This document shows, piece after piece, positions 1 to 8,491 of a stretch of DNA of 64,000 nucleotides. The stretch is from Streptomyces sp. S465 (GTDB taxonomy: Bacteria > Actinomycetota > Actinomycetes > Streptomycetales > Streptomycetaceae): the NCBI RefSeq assembly GCF_026898115.1, contig NZ_CP114036.1, forward strand, positions 186,001 through 250,000. The letters are read 5' to 3'. Both the position numbers and the translations under genes were made by a program. The notes under the pieces are model-generated. The model was not told the DNA's origin. It saw only the letters and a list, made by a program, of their open reading frames with translations, and did no database searches. The first letter of the stretch is position 1. The number at the start of each line of letters is the position of its first letter.

Positions 1-103
1 ACCGGGTTCGTCATCCTCGCTCCGACTGCCAACGCACGGTATGGGCCAAGCAAGCCGCCCCGCCACACAAGAGCCGGCTCCGGCCGGCCAAGAAAGGACA
101 CTC

Positions 104-856
104 ATGCGCCTGCACGACAAGGTAGCCCTGATCACCGGTGCCTCCAGCGGCATGGGGCGTGCCACCGCCGAAACGTTCAGTCGTGAGGGCGCGACCGTTG
201 TCATCGCCGACATCGCCGACGAGGACGGCGCCTTGGTCGTCGACGGGATCCGGACCGCCGGCGGGCAGGCCCGTTACCTGCACCTCGATGTCACGGACGA
301 GAGCTCATGGACCGCCGCGATCGAGGTGATCCTCGCGGAGTTCGGACGGCTCGACATCCTGGTCAACAACGCGGGGATCAGCGGCACCTTCGACCCCGAC
401 CTGACCAGCACCCGGTTCTTCGACCAGCTCATGCAGGTCAACGCGAAGGGTGTGTTCCTCGGCATCAAGCACGGCGCCGCAGCCATGGCCCGCTCCGGCG
501 GCGGCTCGATCGTCAACCTGTCCTCCATCTCGGCCTCCATCGGCCAGATCGGCGTGCACCTGGGCTACGGCGCGTCAAAGGCCGCCGTGAAGTCGATGAC
601 GACCACCGCGGCGGTGCACTACGCCGATGCCGGGATCCGCGTCAACGCGGTCGCACCGGGCATGCTGCCGGCGATGCGCACCTCCCGCGGCTCCGCGGAC
701 CCGGTGTGGCGGGCCAAGCAGATCGACGGGGTGCCGATGAAGCGGGCCGGGGAGGTACGGGAGGTCGCCGACGCCGTCCTCTTCCTCGCCAGCGAAGAGG
801 CCTCGTATATCACCGGGGTTGAGATTCTGGTCGACGGCGGACTGACCGCCGTCTGA
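104..856 (+). CDS. SDR family NAD(P)-dependent oxidoreductase
   Basis: A 250-residue classical short-chain dehydrogenase/reductase. The cofactor-binding glycine motif TGASSGMG is at residues 11-18, NNAG at 88-91, a catalytic serine near 141, and the active-site pair Tyr155 and Lys159 (YGASK). The C-terminus has the usual ITGxxxxVDGG pattern. The ATG at 104 is chosen because an AAAGGA ribosome site lies just upstream; an in-frame ATG at 41 has no such site. The length is normal for the family, so the protein should be an active soluble alcohol, ketone or steroid-type oxidoreductase, but its substrate cannot be read from the sequence. It stands alone upstream of the monooxygenase-rhodanese gene, 219 bases away. 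Confidence 0.9.
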   Translation: MRLHDKVALITGASSGMGRATAETFSREGATVVIADIADEDGALVVDGIRTAGGQARYLHLDVTDESSWTAAIEVILAEFGRLDILVNNAGISGTFDPDLTSTRFFDQLMQVNAKGVFLGIKHGAAAMARSGGGSIVNLSSISASIGQIGVHLGYGASKAAVKSMTTTAAVHYADAGIRVNAVAPGMLPAMRTSRGSADPVWRAKQIDGVPMKRAGEVREVADAVLFLASEEASYITGVEILVDGGLTAV

Positions 857-1075
857 CGCTCGCCGTCCAGGCCGATCACACCGGACGCCCTGCCGAGGCA
901 GTCCGCATCACCGCGCGCCGTCCGACCGGTTTGCCGGTTCAGCAAAGTACGTTGCCGCCATGGACACATGCGCGCAGGCTGCATCCAGAAAGTGCCGGCT
1001 CATCACCCGGAACCCCTCCGGCTCGAGCGGTACGTCAGAAGCGGCAATTGCGTCACAGAACAGAGGATGCGGCAG

Positions 1076-1756
1076 ATGGAAAACCGCCACGTCGTGATCA
1101 TTCCGATCGAGATCGACGAAGAGAAGGAAAGCGCTTATCTCGACGCCTGGCAGGGCGCTGCGGACGTGATGGCGGCTCAACCCGGTTTCATCCGGACGTA
1201 TATGTTCCGCACGATCGTTCCGGGGAGCACATTCCATCTCGTCAACGTGGCGGAATGGGAGTCCACCGCTCACTGGGAAGAGGCGATGAACGTCTGCCCG
1301 ATGATGGGACAGCAGATAGCCGTCGCCCATGCCTCCAACTACGAGGCGATCCGGACGGTCCTGCCCGCCACGAAGCAGAGCCTGGACTCCGGCGGCGGTC
1401 ACACGCCCGCTGAGCTGTCTCCTGCCGAGGCGTATCGCCGCCTCGCGGACGGGGAACTCACTCTGGTCGATGTCCGCGAGGACGATGAATGGGCAGCGCG
1501 TCACCCGACCGGCGCCGTGCACGCCGCGCTCAGCACGTTGCCGGCCGCGCTGTCGGATCTGCCTGACGGTCCACTGGCCTTCGTATGCCGCACGGGCGCA
1601 CGCAGCGTGCAGGGCGGCGCGCTGGCGATCCGCGCAGGCCGGTCCTCCGTCCACAGCGTGGCGGGCGGCCTTGAGGCATGGGAAGCGGCAGGGCTGCCGG
1701 TCACCACCCCCGACCGCGCGGACGCGGTGAACAACGGCCTTGGGAAACACCGGTAG
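1076..1756 (+). CDS. Antibiotic-biosynthesis-monooxygenase domain fused to rhodanese domain
   Basis: A 226-residue protein with two domains. Residues about 4-95 look like an ABM-type ferredoxin-like fold (a PGFIRTYMFRT strand, then FHLVNVAEWES). Residues about 108-220 are a rhodanese domain with VDVREDDEW and an active-site loop CRTGARS whose cysteine should carry the persulfide. The ATG at 1076 is preceded by AGAGG at a good distance; an ATG at 1067 is the alternative. Rhodaneses move sulfane sulfur, which fits the adjacent persulfide island. The last codons and the stop lie inside the left inverted repeat (1735-1775), so the C-terminus may have been replaced when that repeat arrived. Domain calls are by eye. 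Confidence 0.75.
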   Translation: MENRHVVIIPIEIDEEKESAYLDAWQGAADVMAAQPGFIRTYMFRTIVPGSTFHLVNVAEWESTAHWEEAMNVCPMMGQQIAVAHASNYEAIRTVLPATKQSLDSGGGHTPAELSPAEAYRRLADGELTLVDVREDDEWAARHPTGAVHAALSTLPAALSDLPDGPLAFVCRTGARSVQGGALAIRAGRSSVHSVAGGLEAWEAAGLPVTTPDRADAVNNGLGKHR

Positions 1757-1775
1757 CGGTTAACGCTAAGCCGTT
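1735..1775 (+). repeat. Left inverted repeat of the sulfur island
   Basis: A 41-base sequence starting CGGCCTTGGG and ending AACGCTAAGCCGTT. It matches the reverse complement of 6860-6902 with a two-base gap and about four mismatches. The ACGCTAAG at 1763-1770 is the usual inner end of Tn3-family terminal repeats. The repeat overlaps the last codons and stop of the ABM-rhodanese gene. Confidence 0.7.
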
Positions 1776-1873
1776 GATCTTGCGGGCTCCGTGCGCCGAG
1801 GTGTCCGCCGGTGGCGGGCGTGAGCCGCGTCGTCGTGGTCACGCCTCCGTCAGCGCTGTCTGCGCCGTCCGGG

Positions 1874-2364
1874 TTACTTGGGGCCCTCGCCAGCGGCGGG
1901 GCGCCAGCGGGTGAAGACGCCCGCTTGAGCAGTAGGGTCATGGCTTTGTTCGGCGGTGAAGCCGTTGTTCATGGCCATGTCGACGAGGGTGCCGGGGCCG
2001 TGGCGGAGCGCACACCGATGTTTCGGTCCTGCTCTTCGGTGGCGACCAGCGTCAGGGAGGCGGTGGTCAGGGCCTCGTTCACGGGCCGGTCGGTGAAGGT
2101 GTGGGCGGCGGCGTCGTGGTACGCCTTCGTATCGGTTCCGCCGAACCCGGCGAGCGTGGCGGAGGACGCCGAGCCGTCCTCGATGGCGGCCTACCGGACC
2201 GGGATGATCCTGACGCCGTCGCCGGTGGTGGCCATCTAGCGCGTTCACCGCCTCGACGTCCTGGCCGCGGGTCAGGCGGATGCGGGTGGGCCCTGCCAGC
2301 CCGCTCGGAGGCGGTCGGCGGACAGCGGCGGCGTGTGTCGGGTCTTCTTGGTCGTCTTGTCCAT
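1874..2364 (-). pseudogene. Degenerate reading frame of unknown function
   Basis: A leftward coding remnant. An ATG at 2364 (MDKTTKKTRHTPPLSADRL) follows a GGGGGGAACGA ribosome-site-like stretch. The readable protein then switches frame around 2285 (TRIRLTRGQDVEAVNAL), meets an in-frame stop near 2192, continues as FGGTDTKAYHDAAAHTFTD and NEALTTASLTLVATEEQD, and switches frame again near 1970 before ending at 1874. I do not recognise the family. The pattern of at least two frameshifts and one stop argues for a dead gene that entered with the island. The rest of the stretch, 2365-2604, shows nothing else that I can support. Confidence 0.5.
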
Positions 2365-2604
2365 GGTTTTCGTTCCCCCCCTGGTGCTGGTGCCGGGCTG
2401 TCCGCCGCGCTGAGATGGATCTTGTCCCGGTGGCCGGGTGGCCTACCGCCGGTTTCCGGCCTGAACGAGCGTGGTGTCGCCCCCCCTCGCCCCCACGCGG
2501 TCAGGTTCGGGTGCGGGCGAGGGGGGACGGAAGCCTCATTCCTCTATGCCCCGCCGGGTAGCCGCAAGGCGCCAGGCGACGCCTTGAGCATTTCCGCCCT
2601 TGGA

Positions 2605-2620
2605 ATACCCCCGGGGGTAT
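2605..2620. promoter_or_regulatory. CstR-type operator 1 upstream of cstB
   Basis: A perfect 16-base palindrome, ATACCCCCGGGGGTAT. G/C tracts flanked by ATA and TAT are the known operator form for CsoR/CstR-family repressors. It lies about 60 bases before the cstB start and pairs with a second box at 2642. Confidence 0.8.
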
Positions 2621-2641
2621 AGCTGTTAGAGTGAGCATTCG

Positions 2642-2657
2642 ATACCCCCCGGGGTAC
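2642..2657. promoter_or_regulatory. CstR-type operator 2 upstream of cstB
   Basis: ATACCCCCCGGGGTAC, one arm mismatched. It lies 37 bases after the first box and just before the ribosome site, so bound repressor would block transcription of the cstB operon. Confidence 0.75.
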
Positions 2658-2681
2658 ACCGTTCGAGAGGAGTCGTGAGCC

Positions 2682-4046
2682 GTGTTCTTCGTCGACACCA
2701 TGGAATTCGAGGGCCTGGGCAACCGCAGCTACCTGGCCGGCGGCCCCAGCGCCGCGGTGGCCATCGACCCGCCGCGCGACATCGACCAGGTCATCGCCGC
2801 AGCGGCCCGCCGCGGGGTGCGCATCGCTTTCGTGGCCGAAACCCATATCCACAACGACTACGTCACCGGCGGCCTGGAGCTGGCCCGCGTCACCGGCGCC
2901 CAGTACCTGGTGCCGGCCGGGGCGCACGTGTCGTTCGCCCGCACCCCCGTTGCAGACGGCGACACGGTGACGGTGGACGAGGGCCTGGTGCTGCGCGCTA
3001 TCGCCACTCCTGGGCACACCCCGCACCACACCTCCTACGCCTTGACCGAGGACGGGCGCGGTGTGGCGGCGTTCACCGGCGGGTCACTGCTCATCGGTAC
3101 CGTGGGTCGCCCGGACCTGGTCGAACCAAGGCTGACCGAACAGCTGGCCCGCGCCCAGCACGCCTCCGCCCACCGCCTGGCCGACGAGCTGGACGACGAG
3201 GTCCCGGTGCTGCCCACCCACGGGTTCGGCAGCTTCTGCTCCTCCTCCCAGGCCGAGGGGGACGCGACCACGATCGGCAAGGAGCGCGAGACCAACGACG
3301 CGCTGACCCTGGACGTGGACACCTTCGTCGCCCAGATGCTCGCCGGGCTGGACGACGTGCCCGCCTACTACGCGCACATGGGCCCGGCCAACGCCGCAGG
3401 CCCCGCGCCAGTCGACCTCACCCCGCCGCGGCGTGCGGACGCCGAGGAGCTCGCCTCCCGGCTGGCCGCGGGTGAGTGGGTGGTGGACCTGCGCAGCCGC
3501 ATGGCCTTCGCCGAAGGGCACGTGGCCGGGTCGTTCAACTTCGAGGGCGAGGGCAAGCTCGCCACCTACCTGGCCTGGCTGATCCCGTGGGGCAAGCCCG
3601 TCACCCTGCTGGCCGATACCCCGGAGCAGATCACCGACGCGCAGCGGGAGCTGGCGCGGGTGGGCATCGACCGCCCGGCCGCCGCCGCCACCGGTGATCC
3701 GGCCGCCTGGGTCCGTGAGGGCGAGCAGCTCGCCTCCTTCCCCCGTGCCCGCTTCGCCGACCTCGCCGATGTCCGCAAGCGCGGCGACGGCGTGGTCGTC
3801 CTGGACGTGCGCCGGGACTCGGAGCGTTCGGCCGGCTACATCGACGGCTCGGTCCACATCCCGATCCACGAGTTGCACGGCCGCATCGGCGAAGTACCGG
3901 ACGGGACGGTGTGGGTGCACTGCGCCGGCGGGATGCGCGCAGCGATCGCCGCCTCCCTGCTGGATGCCGTCGGCCGCGATGTGGTCGCCGTGGACGACGG
4001 CTTCGACGCCGCAGTGGATGCCGGGCTGTCCCTGACCTCCGGCTGA
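2682..4046 (+). CDS. cstB: CstB-like persulfide dioxygenase (metallo-beta-lactamase fold) fused to two rhodanese domains
   Basis: A 454-residue fusion laid out like staphylococcal CstB, which oxidises low-molecular-weight persulfides and passes on sulfane sulfur. Residues 1-240 are a metallo-beta-lactamase fold with THIHND (His55, His57, Asp59) and GHTPHH (His112). Residues about 255-345 are a rhodanese fold with no active cysteine. Residues about 355-450 are an active rhodanese with Cys414 in CAGGMR. The GTG start is set by GAGAGGAG ten bases upstream. The position that is the third iron ligand in ETHE1-type enzymes (TGD) is glycine here (FTGGSLL, Gly134), so the metal site may differ. It is first gene of an operon with a rhodanese and a TauE exporter, behind two CstR operators. 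Confidence 0.8.
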   Translation: MFFVDTMEFEGLGNRSYLAGGPSAAVAIDPPRDIDQVIAAAARRGVRIAFVAETHIHNDYVTGGLELARVTGAQYLVPAGAHVSFARTPVADGDTVTVDEGLVLRAIATPGHTPHHTSYALTEDGRGVAAFTGGSLLIGTVGRPDLVEPRLTEQLARAQHASAHRLADELDDEVPVLPTHGFGSFCSSSQAEGDATTIGKERETNDALTLDVDTFVAQMLAGLDDVPAYYAHMGPANAAGPAPVDLTPPRRADAEELASRLAAGEWVVDLRSRMAFAEGHVAGSFNFEGEGKLATYLAWLIPWGKPVTLLADTPEQITDAQRELARVGIDRPAAAATGDPAAWVREGEQLASFPRARFADLADVRKRGDGVVVLDVRRDSERSAGYIDGSVHIPIHELHGRIGEVPDGTVWVHCAGGMRAAIAASLLDAVGRDVVAVDDGFDAAVDAGLSLTSG

Positions 4047-4081
4047 TTTCGGCCGTACCCCCGTAAGGAAGGAAGCGTGTG

Positions 4082-4447
4082 ATGTTCCTCTTTCGCCGAA
4101 ATGGGCCCCGGGTCACGGTCGACGAGGCACGCAGCCGTACCATCGGCGATCAGCCCGACGCGGTCCTGCTGGACGTCCGTGAGAAGCCCGAGTGGACCGC
4201 GGGCCATGCCCCGGGCGCCGTCCACGTACCGCTGACGAAACTGGTTGCCGGCGGCACCCTACCGACCGAGGCGGAGGGTCCGCCGCCGGTGGTGATCTGC
4301 CGCAGTGGACACCGCTCCCAGCAGGCGGCGAAACTCCTCGCTGAGCGCGGAGTGCAGGCGGTGGACGTCGAGGGCGGTATGAACGCGTGGGCCGCCGCCG
4401 GGTATCCGGTGGTCGACGAGCGCGGGAACAGTGGCCGGATAGCGTGA
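4082..4447 (+). CDS. Single-domain rhodanese
   Basis: A 121-residue rhodanese-like sulfurtransferase: LLDVREKPEW near residue 29 and the active loop CRSGHRS with Cys73. It should carry sulfane sulfur between the CstB-like enzyme and acceptor thiols in the cytoplasm. AAGGAAGG lies at the right distance before the ATG at 4082; a GTG at 4079 immediately before it is a possible alternative start. It is 35 bases after cstB, and its stop overlaps the GTG of the exporter gene by four bases, which suggests translational coupling. Confidence 0.85.
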   Translation: MFLFRRNGPRVTVDEARSRTIGDQPDAVLLDVREKPEWTAGHAPGAVHVPLTKLVAGGTLPTEAEGPPPVVICRSGHRSQQAAKLLAERGVQAVDVEGGMNAWAAAGYPVVDERGNSGRIA

Positions 4448-5187
4448 CTGTACTCGTTCTCGCTCTCATCGCCGGGGCCGTCATCGGTCTCGCGCTTGGA
4501 GCCCTCGGCGGCGGTGGCAGCGTCCTTGCCGTGCCGGCACTGATCTACCTGCTCGGCTTCACTCCGGCGGCCGCCACCACGGCCAGCCTGATCATCGTCA
4601 CCGCCACCTCCGCCACCGCCCTGTACGCCCACACCCGCGACGGGAACGTGGCATGGAGGACGGGGACGCTGTTCGCTGCGGCGGGCATCGTGCCCGCCTT
4701 CCTCGCCGGGGCTGTCGCCGGGCGCCTTCCCGAAGCGGTGCTGACGGCGGCGTTCGCAGTCATCGCCGCGCTGGCGGCCCTGCGTATGCTGCGTCCGTCC
4801 GCGTCAGAGCCGCCGGACCGAATCCGTCCCGGCAAGGCGGCCGGTGCCGGTGCCGGACTCGGCGCCGTGACGGGCTTTCTAGGGGTCGGTGGGGGATTCC
4901 TCGCCGTGCCCGCCCTGGTGAGCGTCCTGGGACTGGCCATGCGGCGGGCGGTGGGCACCAGCCTGCTCGTCATCACGGTGAACTCACTCGCCGCGCTCGC
5001 CGCTCGCACCGGCACCAGTGGCGGGCTCCACTGGGAGATCATCGGCCCCTTCACCGGCGCCGCGATCCTCGGCGCCTGGGACGGCAAACGACTCGCGACG
5101 AAGATCTCCGGCACCACCCTTCAGAAAATCTTCGCCGACGTACTGCTGGCGGTGGCGGCCTTCATGCTCGTTGACGTGATCGTCTGA
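4444..5187 (+). CDS. TauE/SafE-family sulfite/anion exporter
   Basis: A 247-residue integral membrane protein with two repeated glycine-rich blocks, LGALGGGGSVLAVPAL near residue 17 and GFLGVGGGFLAVPAL near residue 147. This duplication is typical of TauE/SafE (DUF81) exporters. Seven or eight membrane segments can be drawn. In cst operons this family is thought to export sulfite made by persulfide oxidation. The GTG start overlaps the preceding stop (GTGA), so it is translated with the rhodanese gene. The assigned anion is from context, not from the protein. Confidence 0.85.
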   Translation: MTVLVLALIAGAVIGLALGALGGGGSVLAVPALIYLLGFTPAAATTASLIIVTATSATALYAHTRDGNVAWRTGTLFAAAGIVPAFLAGAVAGRLPEAVLTAAFAVIAALAALRMLRPSASEPPDRIRPGKAAGAGAGLGAVTGFLGVGGGFLAVPALVSVLGLAMRRAVGTSLLVITVNSLAALAARTGTSGGLHWEIIGPFTGAAILGAWDGKRLATKISGTTLQKIFADVLLAVAAFMLVDVIV

Positions 5188-5207
5188 ACACGAGGACCAG
5201 CAACGGC

Positions 5208-5470
5208 TCAGGCCAGGGACAGGGAGAACTTCTCCAGCCGGCTGCGCATCCCGTCACGGTCCTTACCAACATGGCGGCCGCTCTCGAAGCCGGTCAGGCA
5301 CTGCTGCTGGCCGGTGGCGATGATCGCGAAACCCGCCCTGCCCAGTCTCATGAGGCGGCGGCCAGGTGGGTGGCCACCTCTTCGCAGTCTCGCACCTCGA
5401 TCACCCCGGGTCTGCCCCTGCTCGCGGCGCAGCCGATACGGGGCCGCCTTCCGTTCGGCTCCCGTCAGAT
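5208..5470 (-). pseudogene. Decayed second copy of cstR
   Basis: The last 45 or so residues ([17 protein letters not shown]... ending RSRLEKFSLSLA) closely match the intact cstR at 6358-6639. The upstream part survives only in other frames: VIEVRDCEEVATHLAAAS in one frame and RLRREQGQT in another. At least two frameshifts separate these pieces. The copy lies divergent to the 5510 rhodanese, as the intact cstR lies divergent to the decayed rhodanese at 6717, so a cstR-rhodanese pair was duplicated. Confidence 0.75.
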
Positions 5471-5509
5471 CTAGCCCCACCACAACTCCGAAACGCAAGG
5501 ACATCTGCC

Positions 5510-6085
5510 ATGACCACCCCCACGGCCCTCGCCACCAACGAGGCGCGCACCCGCCTGCACGAGTTGACCATCATCGACGTGCGCACCCCCGGCGAATACG
5601 CCGGCGGTCATCTCCCCGGCGCGCTCAACATCCCCTTCGACCGGATCCAGCGCGCGCTGCCCGACATCCGGCACGCCGCTGACCGCGGTGACGTCATGGT
5701 TGTCTGCGCCTCGGGTTCCCGCTCGAAGAACGCCTGCAGGATCCTCTCGGAGAACGGCGTCAGCGCCGCCACCCTGTCGGGAGGCACCGGCGCCTGGGCG
5801 GCCGACGGCCACGAGCTGCACCGCCCCCAGGGCACCTCGCGTGCCACCTGGGGCATGGAACGGCAGGTGAGGCTCACCGCAGGAGTGATCGTGCTGCTCG
5901 GCCTGCTGCTCGGGCTCGTCGTCCACCCCGCCTTCCAACTCGTCTCCGCCGGCATCGCGGGCGGTCTGGTCCTCTCCGCCCTGACCAACACCTGTGGCAT
6001 GGCCGCTATGCTCGCCAAGCTGCCCCACAACCGTCGCCGCGACGCCGGCCTCGACAACACGCTGGCCGCACTGCGCAACCGCTGA
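5510..6085 (+). CDS. YgaP-like rhodanese with C-terminal DUF2892 membrane hairpin
   Basis: A 191-residue protein. Residues 1-105 form a rhodanese domain (IIDVRTPGEYAGGHLPGA; active loop CASGSRS with Cys66). Residues about 120-165 carry two hydrophobic segments of the DUF2892 type, like E. coli YgaP, an inner-membrane rhodanese. The ATG at 5510 follows AAGG. I see no ATACCC...GGGTAT box directly upstream, unlike the other promoters of this island, so the original operator may have been lost along with the decayed cstR next to it. A long hairpin terminator follows immediately. Confidence 0.85.
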   Translation: MTTPTALATNEARTRLHELTIIDVRTPGEYAGGHLPGALNIPFDRIQRALPDIRHAADRGDVMVVCASGSRSKNACRILSENGVSAATLSGGTGAWAADGHELHRPQGTSRATWGMERQVRLTAGVIVLLGLLLGLVVHPAFQLVSAGIAGGLVLSALTNTCGMAAMLAKLPHNRRRDAGLDNTLAALRNR

Positions 6086-6089
6086 GCCA

Positions 6090-6139
6090 CGCGCGAAGGG
6101 GGGAGGGATCCGGAGCCGGATCCCTCCCCCCTTCGCGCG
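6090..6139. terminator. Very long perfect hairpin, probable bidirectional terminator
   Basis: Arms of 24 bases (6090-6113 and 6116-6139) pair without mismatch around a two-base AG loop; the arms contain GAAGGGGGGAGGGATCC. It lies between the convergent ends of the 5510 rhodanese and cstR. Between 6140 and 6357 I see no gene that I can support; a leftward frame there (start near 6354) encodes one hydrophobic helix but breaks frame. Confidence 0.8.
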
Positions 6140-6357
6140 CCAGGGCATGCGGCCAAAAGGCCCGCTACTCGTGCGCAGACGTCTCCTCTTCCGGCGACAG
6201 CTGCGGACCCGCCACGCTCTGCGTGCCCGACGACGCACAGCAGCGCCACCACGGCCACAAGCAGAGCCGCCGTCAGCACCAGCCTGCCGGTCAGCTCAGC
6301 GGACTCCCCGCCATCGTGCCGCCGGCCGTAGGTGATCGGGTGCCGCGGCACCACAGC

Positions 6358-6845
<488 letters not shown>

Positions 6846-6859
6846 GTGGCAGGCGACCA

Positions 6860-6902
6860 AACGGCTTAGCGTTAGCCGTTGTACCGATGTTCCCCAAGGC
6901 CG
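6860..6902 (-). repeat. Right inverted repeat of the sulfur island
   Basis: A 43-base partner of 1735-1775 in inverse orientation. Read on the minus strand it runs CGGCCTTGGGGAACATCGGT and ends in AACGCTAAGCCGTT. The CTTAGCGT at 6865-6872 is the Tn3-like inner end. Confidence 0.7.
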
Positions 6903-7038
6903 AACAACGGCGACCGTGCCCACGCCGCGGTACGTGAGGACTGACGCAAGCGGAACCAGCGGACAGCCGCCGTGTACGTCCGCCGGCATGAGGCCGGTCT
7001 CAGCGGCTTGCGGCCAGGCGGCCTCCTCTCCGCGTGCG

Positions 7039-7911
7039 TCAGCCGTTCGGCTGCCCCTTCAGCTCTTCCCACAGGTCACGGAGCAGGTCCTCGAGTCGGA
7101 GTTCACCCTCTCGGGTGTGGGCGCCGCGTTCGAGGCCGCCCCGGATGAGTTTCTCGGCGGCGGGCAGGGCGAACAGGCCGGCCCACGCCTGGTGCTCGCG
7201 AGTGAATCCCCCGTCCAGGTCCACCGCCGGCACGGCCGCCTTGGCGGCCCCGATGACGCCATCAGGCAGCGCTGCGATGTTCCGAGCGAGCCGGTCGACG
7301 AAGGCGTCGAGCTCGTCAGCGGGCAGTGCGCGGTTGATCCAGCCATAGCGCTCGGCGGTCTCCGCGTCGATCGGGTCGCCGCCGAGCAGGATCTCGAGTG
7401 CGCGATGGCGGCCCAGACGCTGCCCGAGGTACTGGGTGGCGCCCCCGCCGGGTGTGATGCCCATCAGCACTTCGACCTGAGCGAGCCTCGCTTTTTCCCT
7501 GCTGGCGAAAGTCATGTCGGCAGCTGTCACGAACTCGGCCCCACCGCCGCGTGCGATACCCGCCAGCTTGACGATCGTGACCTGTGGCTGGTGCCGCACG
7601 GCCTCGCCGAACGCCTGGAATACGTTCAGTCCCTCCGGTGCCTGCAAAGCCAGTTCGTCAAAGGCCGTCGGATCGTCGATCAGCGTCATGTCGACATGGG
7701 GTATGAAGAATTCCGGATCGGCGCTGCTGAAGACGATGACCCTGACAGAAGAATCCTCGCGAACTTTCTTGAGGAAGTGCAGCACGTCCGTCATGAGCTG
7801 AACGTCGAGTACGTTCACCGGCGGATTGTCGATGACGACATCCGCCACTCCCCGATCCAGCGACACTCGCAGGGTCGGATACTCCTCTGTCGTAGGGAAT
7901 TCTCCGGACAT
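7039..7911 (-). CDS. Enoyl-CoA hydratase/isomerase family protein
   Basis: A 290-residue crotonase-fold protein: VADVVIDNPPVNVLD near the N-terminus, the oxyanion-hole stretch LAGIARGGGAEFVTAADMTFAS, and LMGITPGGGATQYLGQRLGR. Such enzymes hydrate or isomerise acyl-CoA thioesters in the cytoplasm. Typical hydratases have a glutamate in the GITPGxGGT loop region; here GGGATQ suggests a variant chemistry, so the reaction is not assigned. The ATG at 7911 follows GGGAGAG; a GTG seven codons upstream is less likely. It is divergent from an HxlR regulator whose probable operator lies between them. Confidence 0.85.
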   Translation of the reverse strand: MSGEFPTTEEYPTLRVSLDRGVADVVIDNPPVNVLDVQLMTDVLHFLKKVREDSSVRVIVFSSADPEFFIPHVDMTLIDDPTAFDELALQAPEGLNVFQAFGEAVRHQPQVTIVKLAGIARGGGAEFVTAADMTFASREKARLAQVEVLMGITPGGGATQYLGQRLGRHRALEILLGGDPIDAETAERYGWINRALPADELDAFVDRLARNIAALPDGVIGAAKAAVPAVDLDGGFTREHQAWAGLFALPAAEKLIRGGLERGAHTREGELRLEDLLRDLWEELKGQPNG

Positions 7912-7965
7912 ACCAACTCTCCCATTCCACACCCGGGCTACCGAAGACCACGCGAGCGCTTGAAT

Positions 7966-7975
7966 ACTTGTAAGT
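7966..7975. promoter_or_regulatory. Candidate HxlR operator
   Basis: ACTTGTAAGT, a short palindrome in an unusually AT-rich patch between the divergent hydratase and HxlR genes. HxlR/YodB regulators are known to bind TACT...AGTA-like boxes. Assignment is inference from position and shape. Confidence 0.4.
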
Positions 7976-8062
7976 TCCCGATGTATACCTAGGTTGAACT
8001 GGCTGGTCAGAGAACGTCAACTACGCACTTTCACCATCCTAGGGATGCTCAGGGATACCGAC

Positions 8063-8431
8063 ATGACTCACGACGTCGTCTACAGAGCCGACTGTCCGAG
8101 CCGCACCATCCTCGATCAGATCGCGGACAAGTGGTCGATGCTGGTTCTGGCAGTGCTCAGCGAACCGCGACGGTTCAACGAGATCAAACGACGCCTTGAA
8201 GGCATAACGCAGCGCGTTCTCACTCAGACGCTGCGCCGCCTCGAGCGCAATGGGATGATCACCCGGCGAGTCCTGCCCGGGCGACCGCTCGGAGTGGAGT
8301 ACTCGCTCACGCCGCTCGGCCGATCCCTCCAGGGTCCGTTCGGCGAGCTGTACAACTGGACGGTGGAGAACATGGATGTGATCCAGTCGTTTCAGCGCGC
8401 CTACGACAATCGTGGCGAGCAGTCGACCTGA
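8063..8431 (+). CDS. HxlR-family winged-helix transcriptional regulator
   Basis: A 122-residue HxlR protein: CPSRTILDQIADKWSMLVLAVL, RRFNEIKRRLEGITQRVLTQTLRRLERNGMI and YSLTPLGRSL cover the whole winged helix. The conserved cysteine of CPSR is the redox or electrophile sensor in several family members. The ATG at 8063 follows AGGG; an in-frame ATG at 8045 is possible. It is divergent from the enoyl-CoA hydratase, its likely target. Confidence 0.88.
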   Translation: MTHDVVYRADCPSRTILDQIADKWSMLVLAVLSEPRRFNEIKRRLEGITQRVLTQTLRRLERNGMITRRVLPGRPLGVEYSLTPLGRSLQGPFGELYNWTVENMDVIQSFQRAYDNRGEQST

Positions 8432-8454
8432 TCACGTTGGGGGGCCGCGGCGCA

Positions 8455-8488
8455 GGGAGCCGACAGCCGTGATGCCAAGAGGGCTCCC
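8455..8488. terminator. Possible terminator between convergent hxlR and lysR genes
   Basis: GGGAGCC at 8455-8461 pairs with GGCTCCC at 8482-8488 across a 20-base loop, in the 60 bases between two convergent genes. The loop is long, so this is weak. Confidence 0.3.
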
Positions 8489-8491
8489 GGC

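Noticed and set aside
6165..6354. A small leftward membrane protein after cstR.
   Set aside because: One hydrophobic helix is visible but the frame breaks soon after and no family is recognised, so it is mentioned only in passing.
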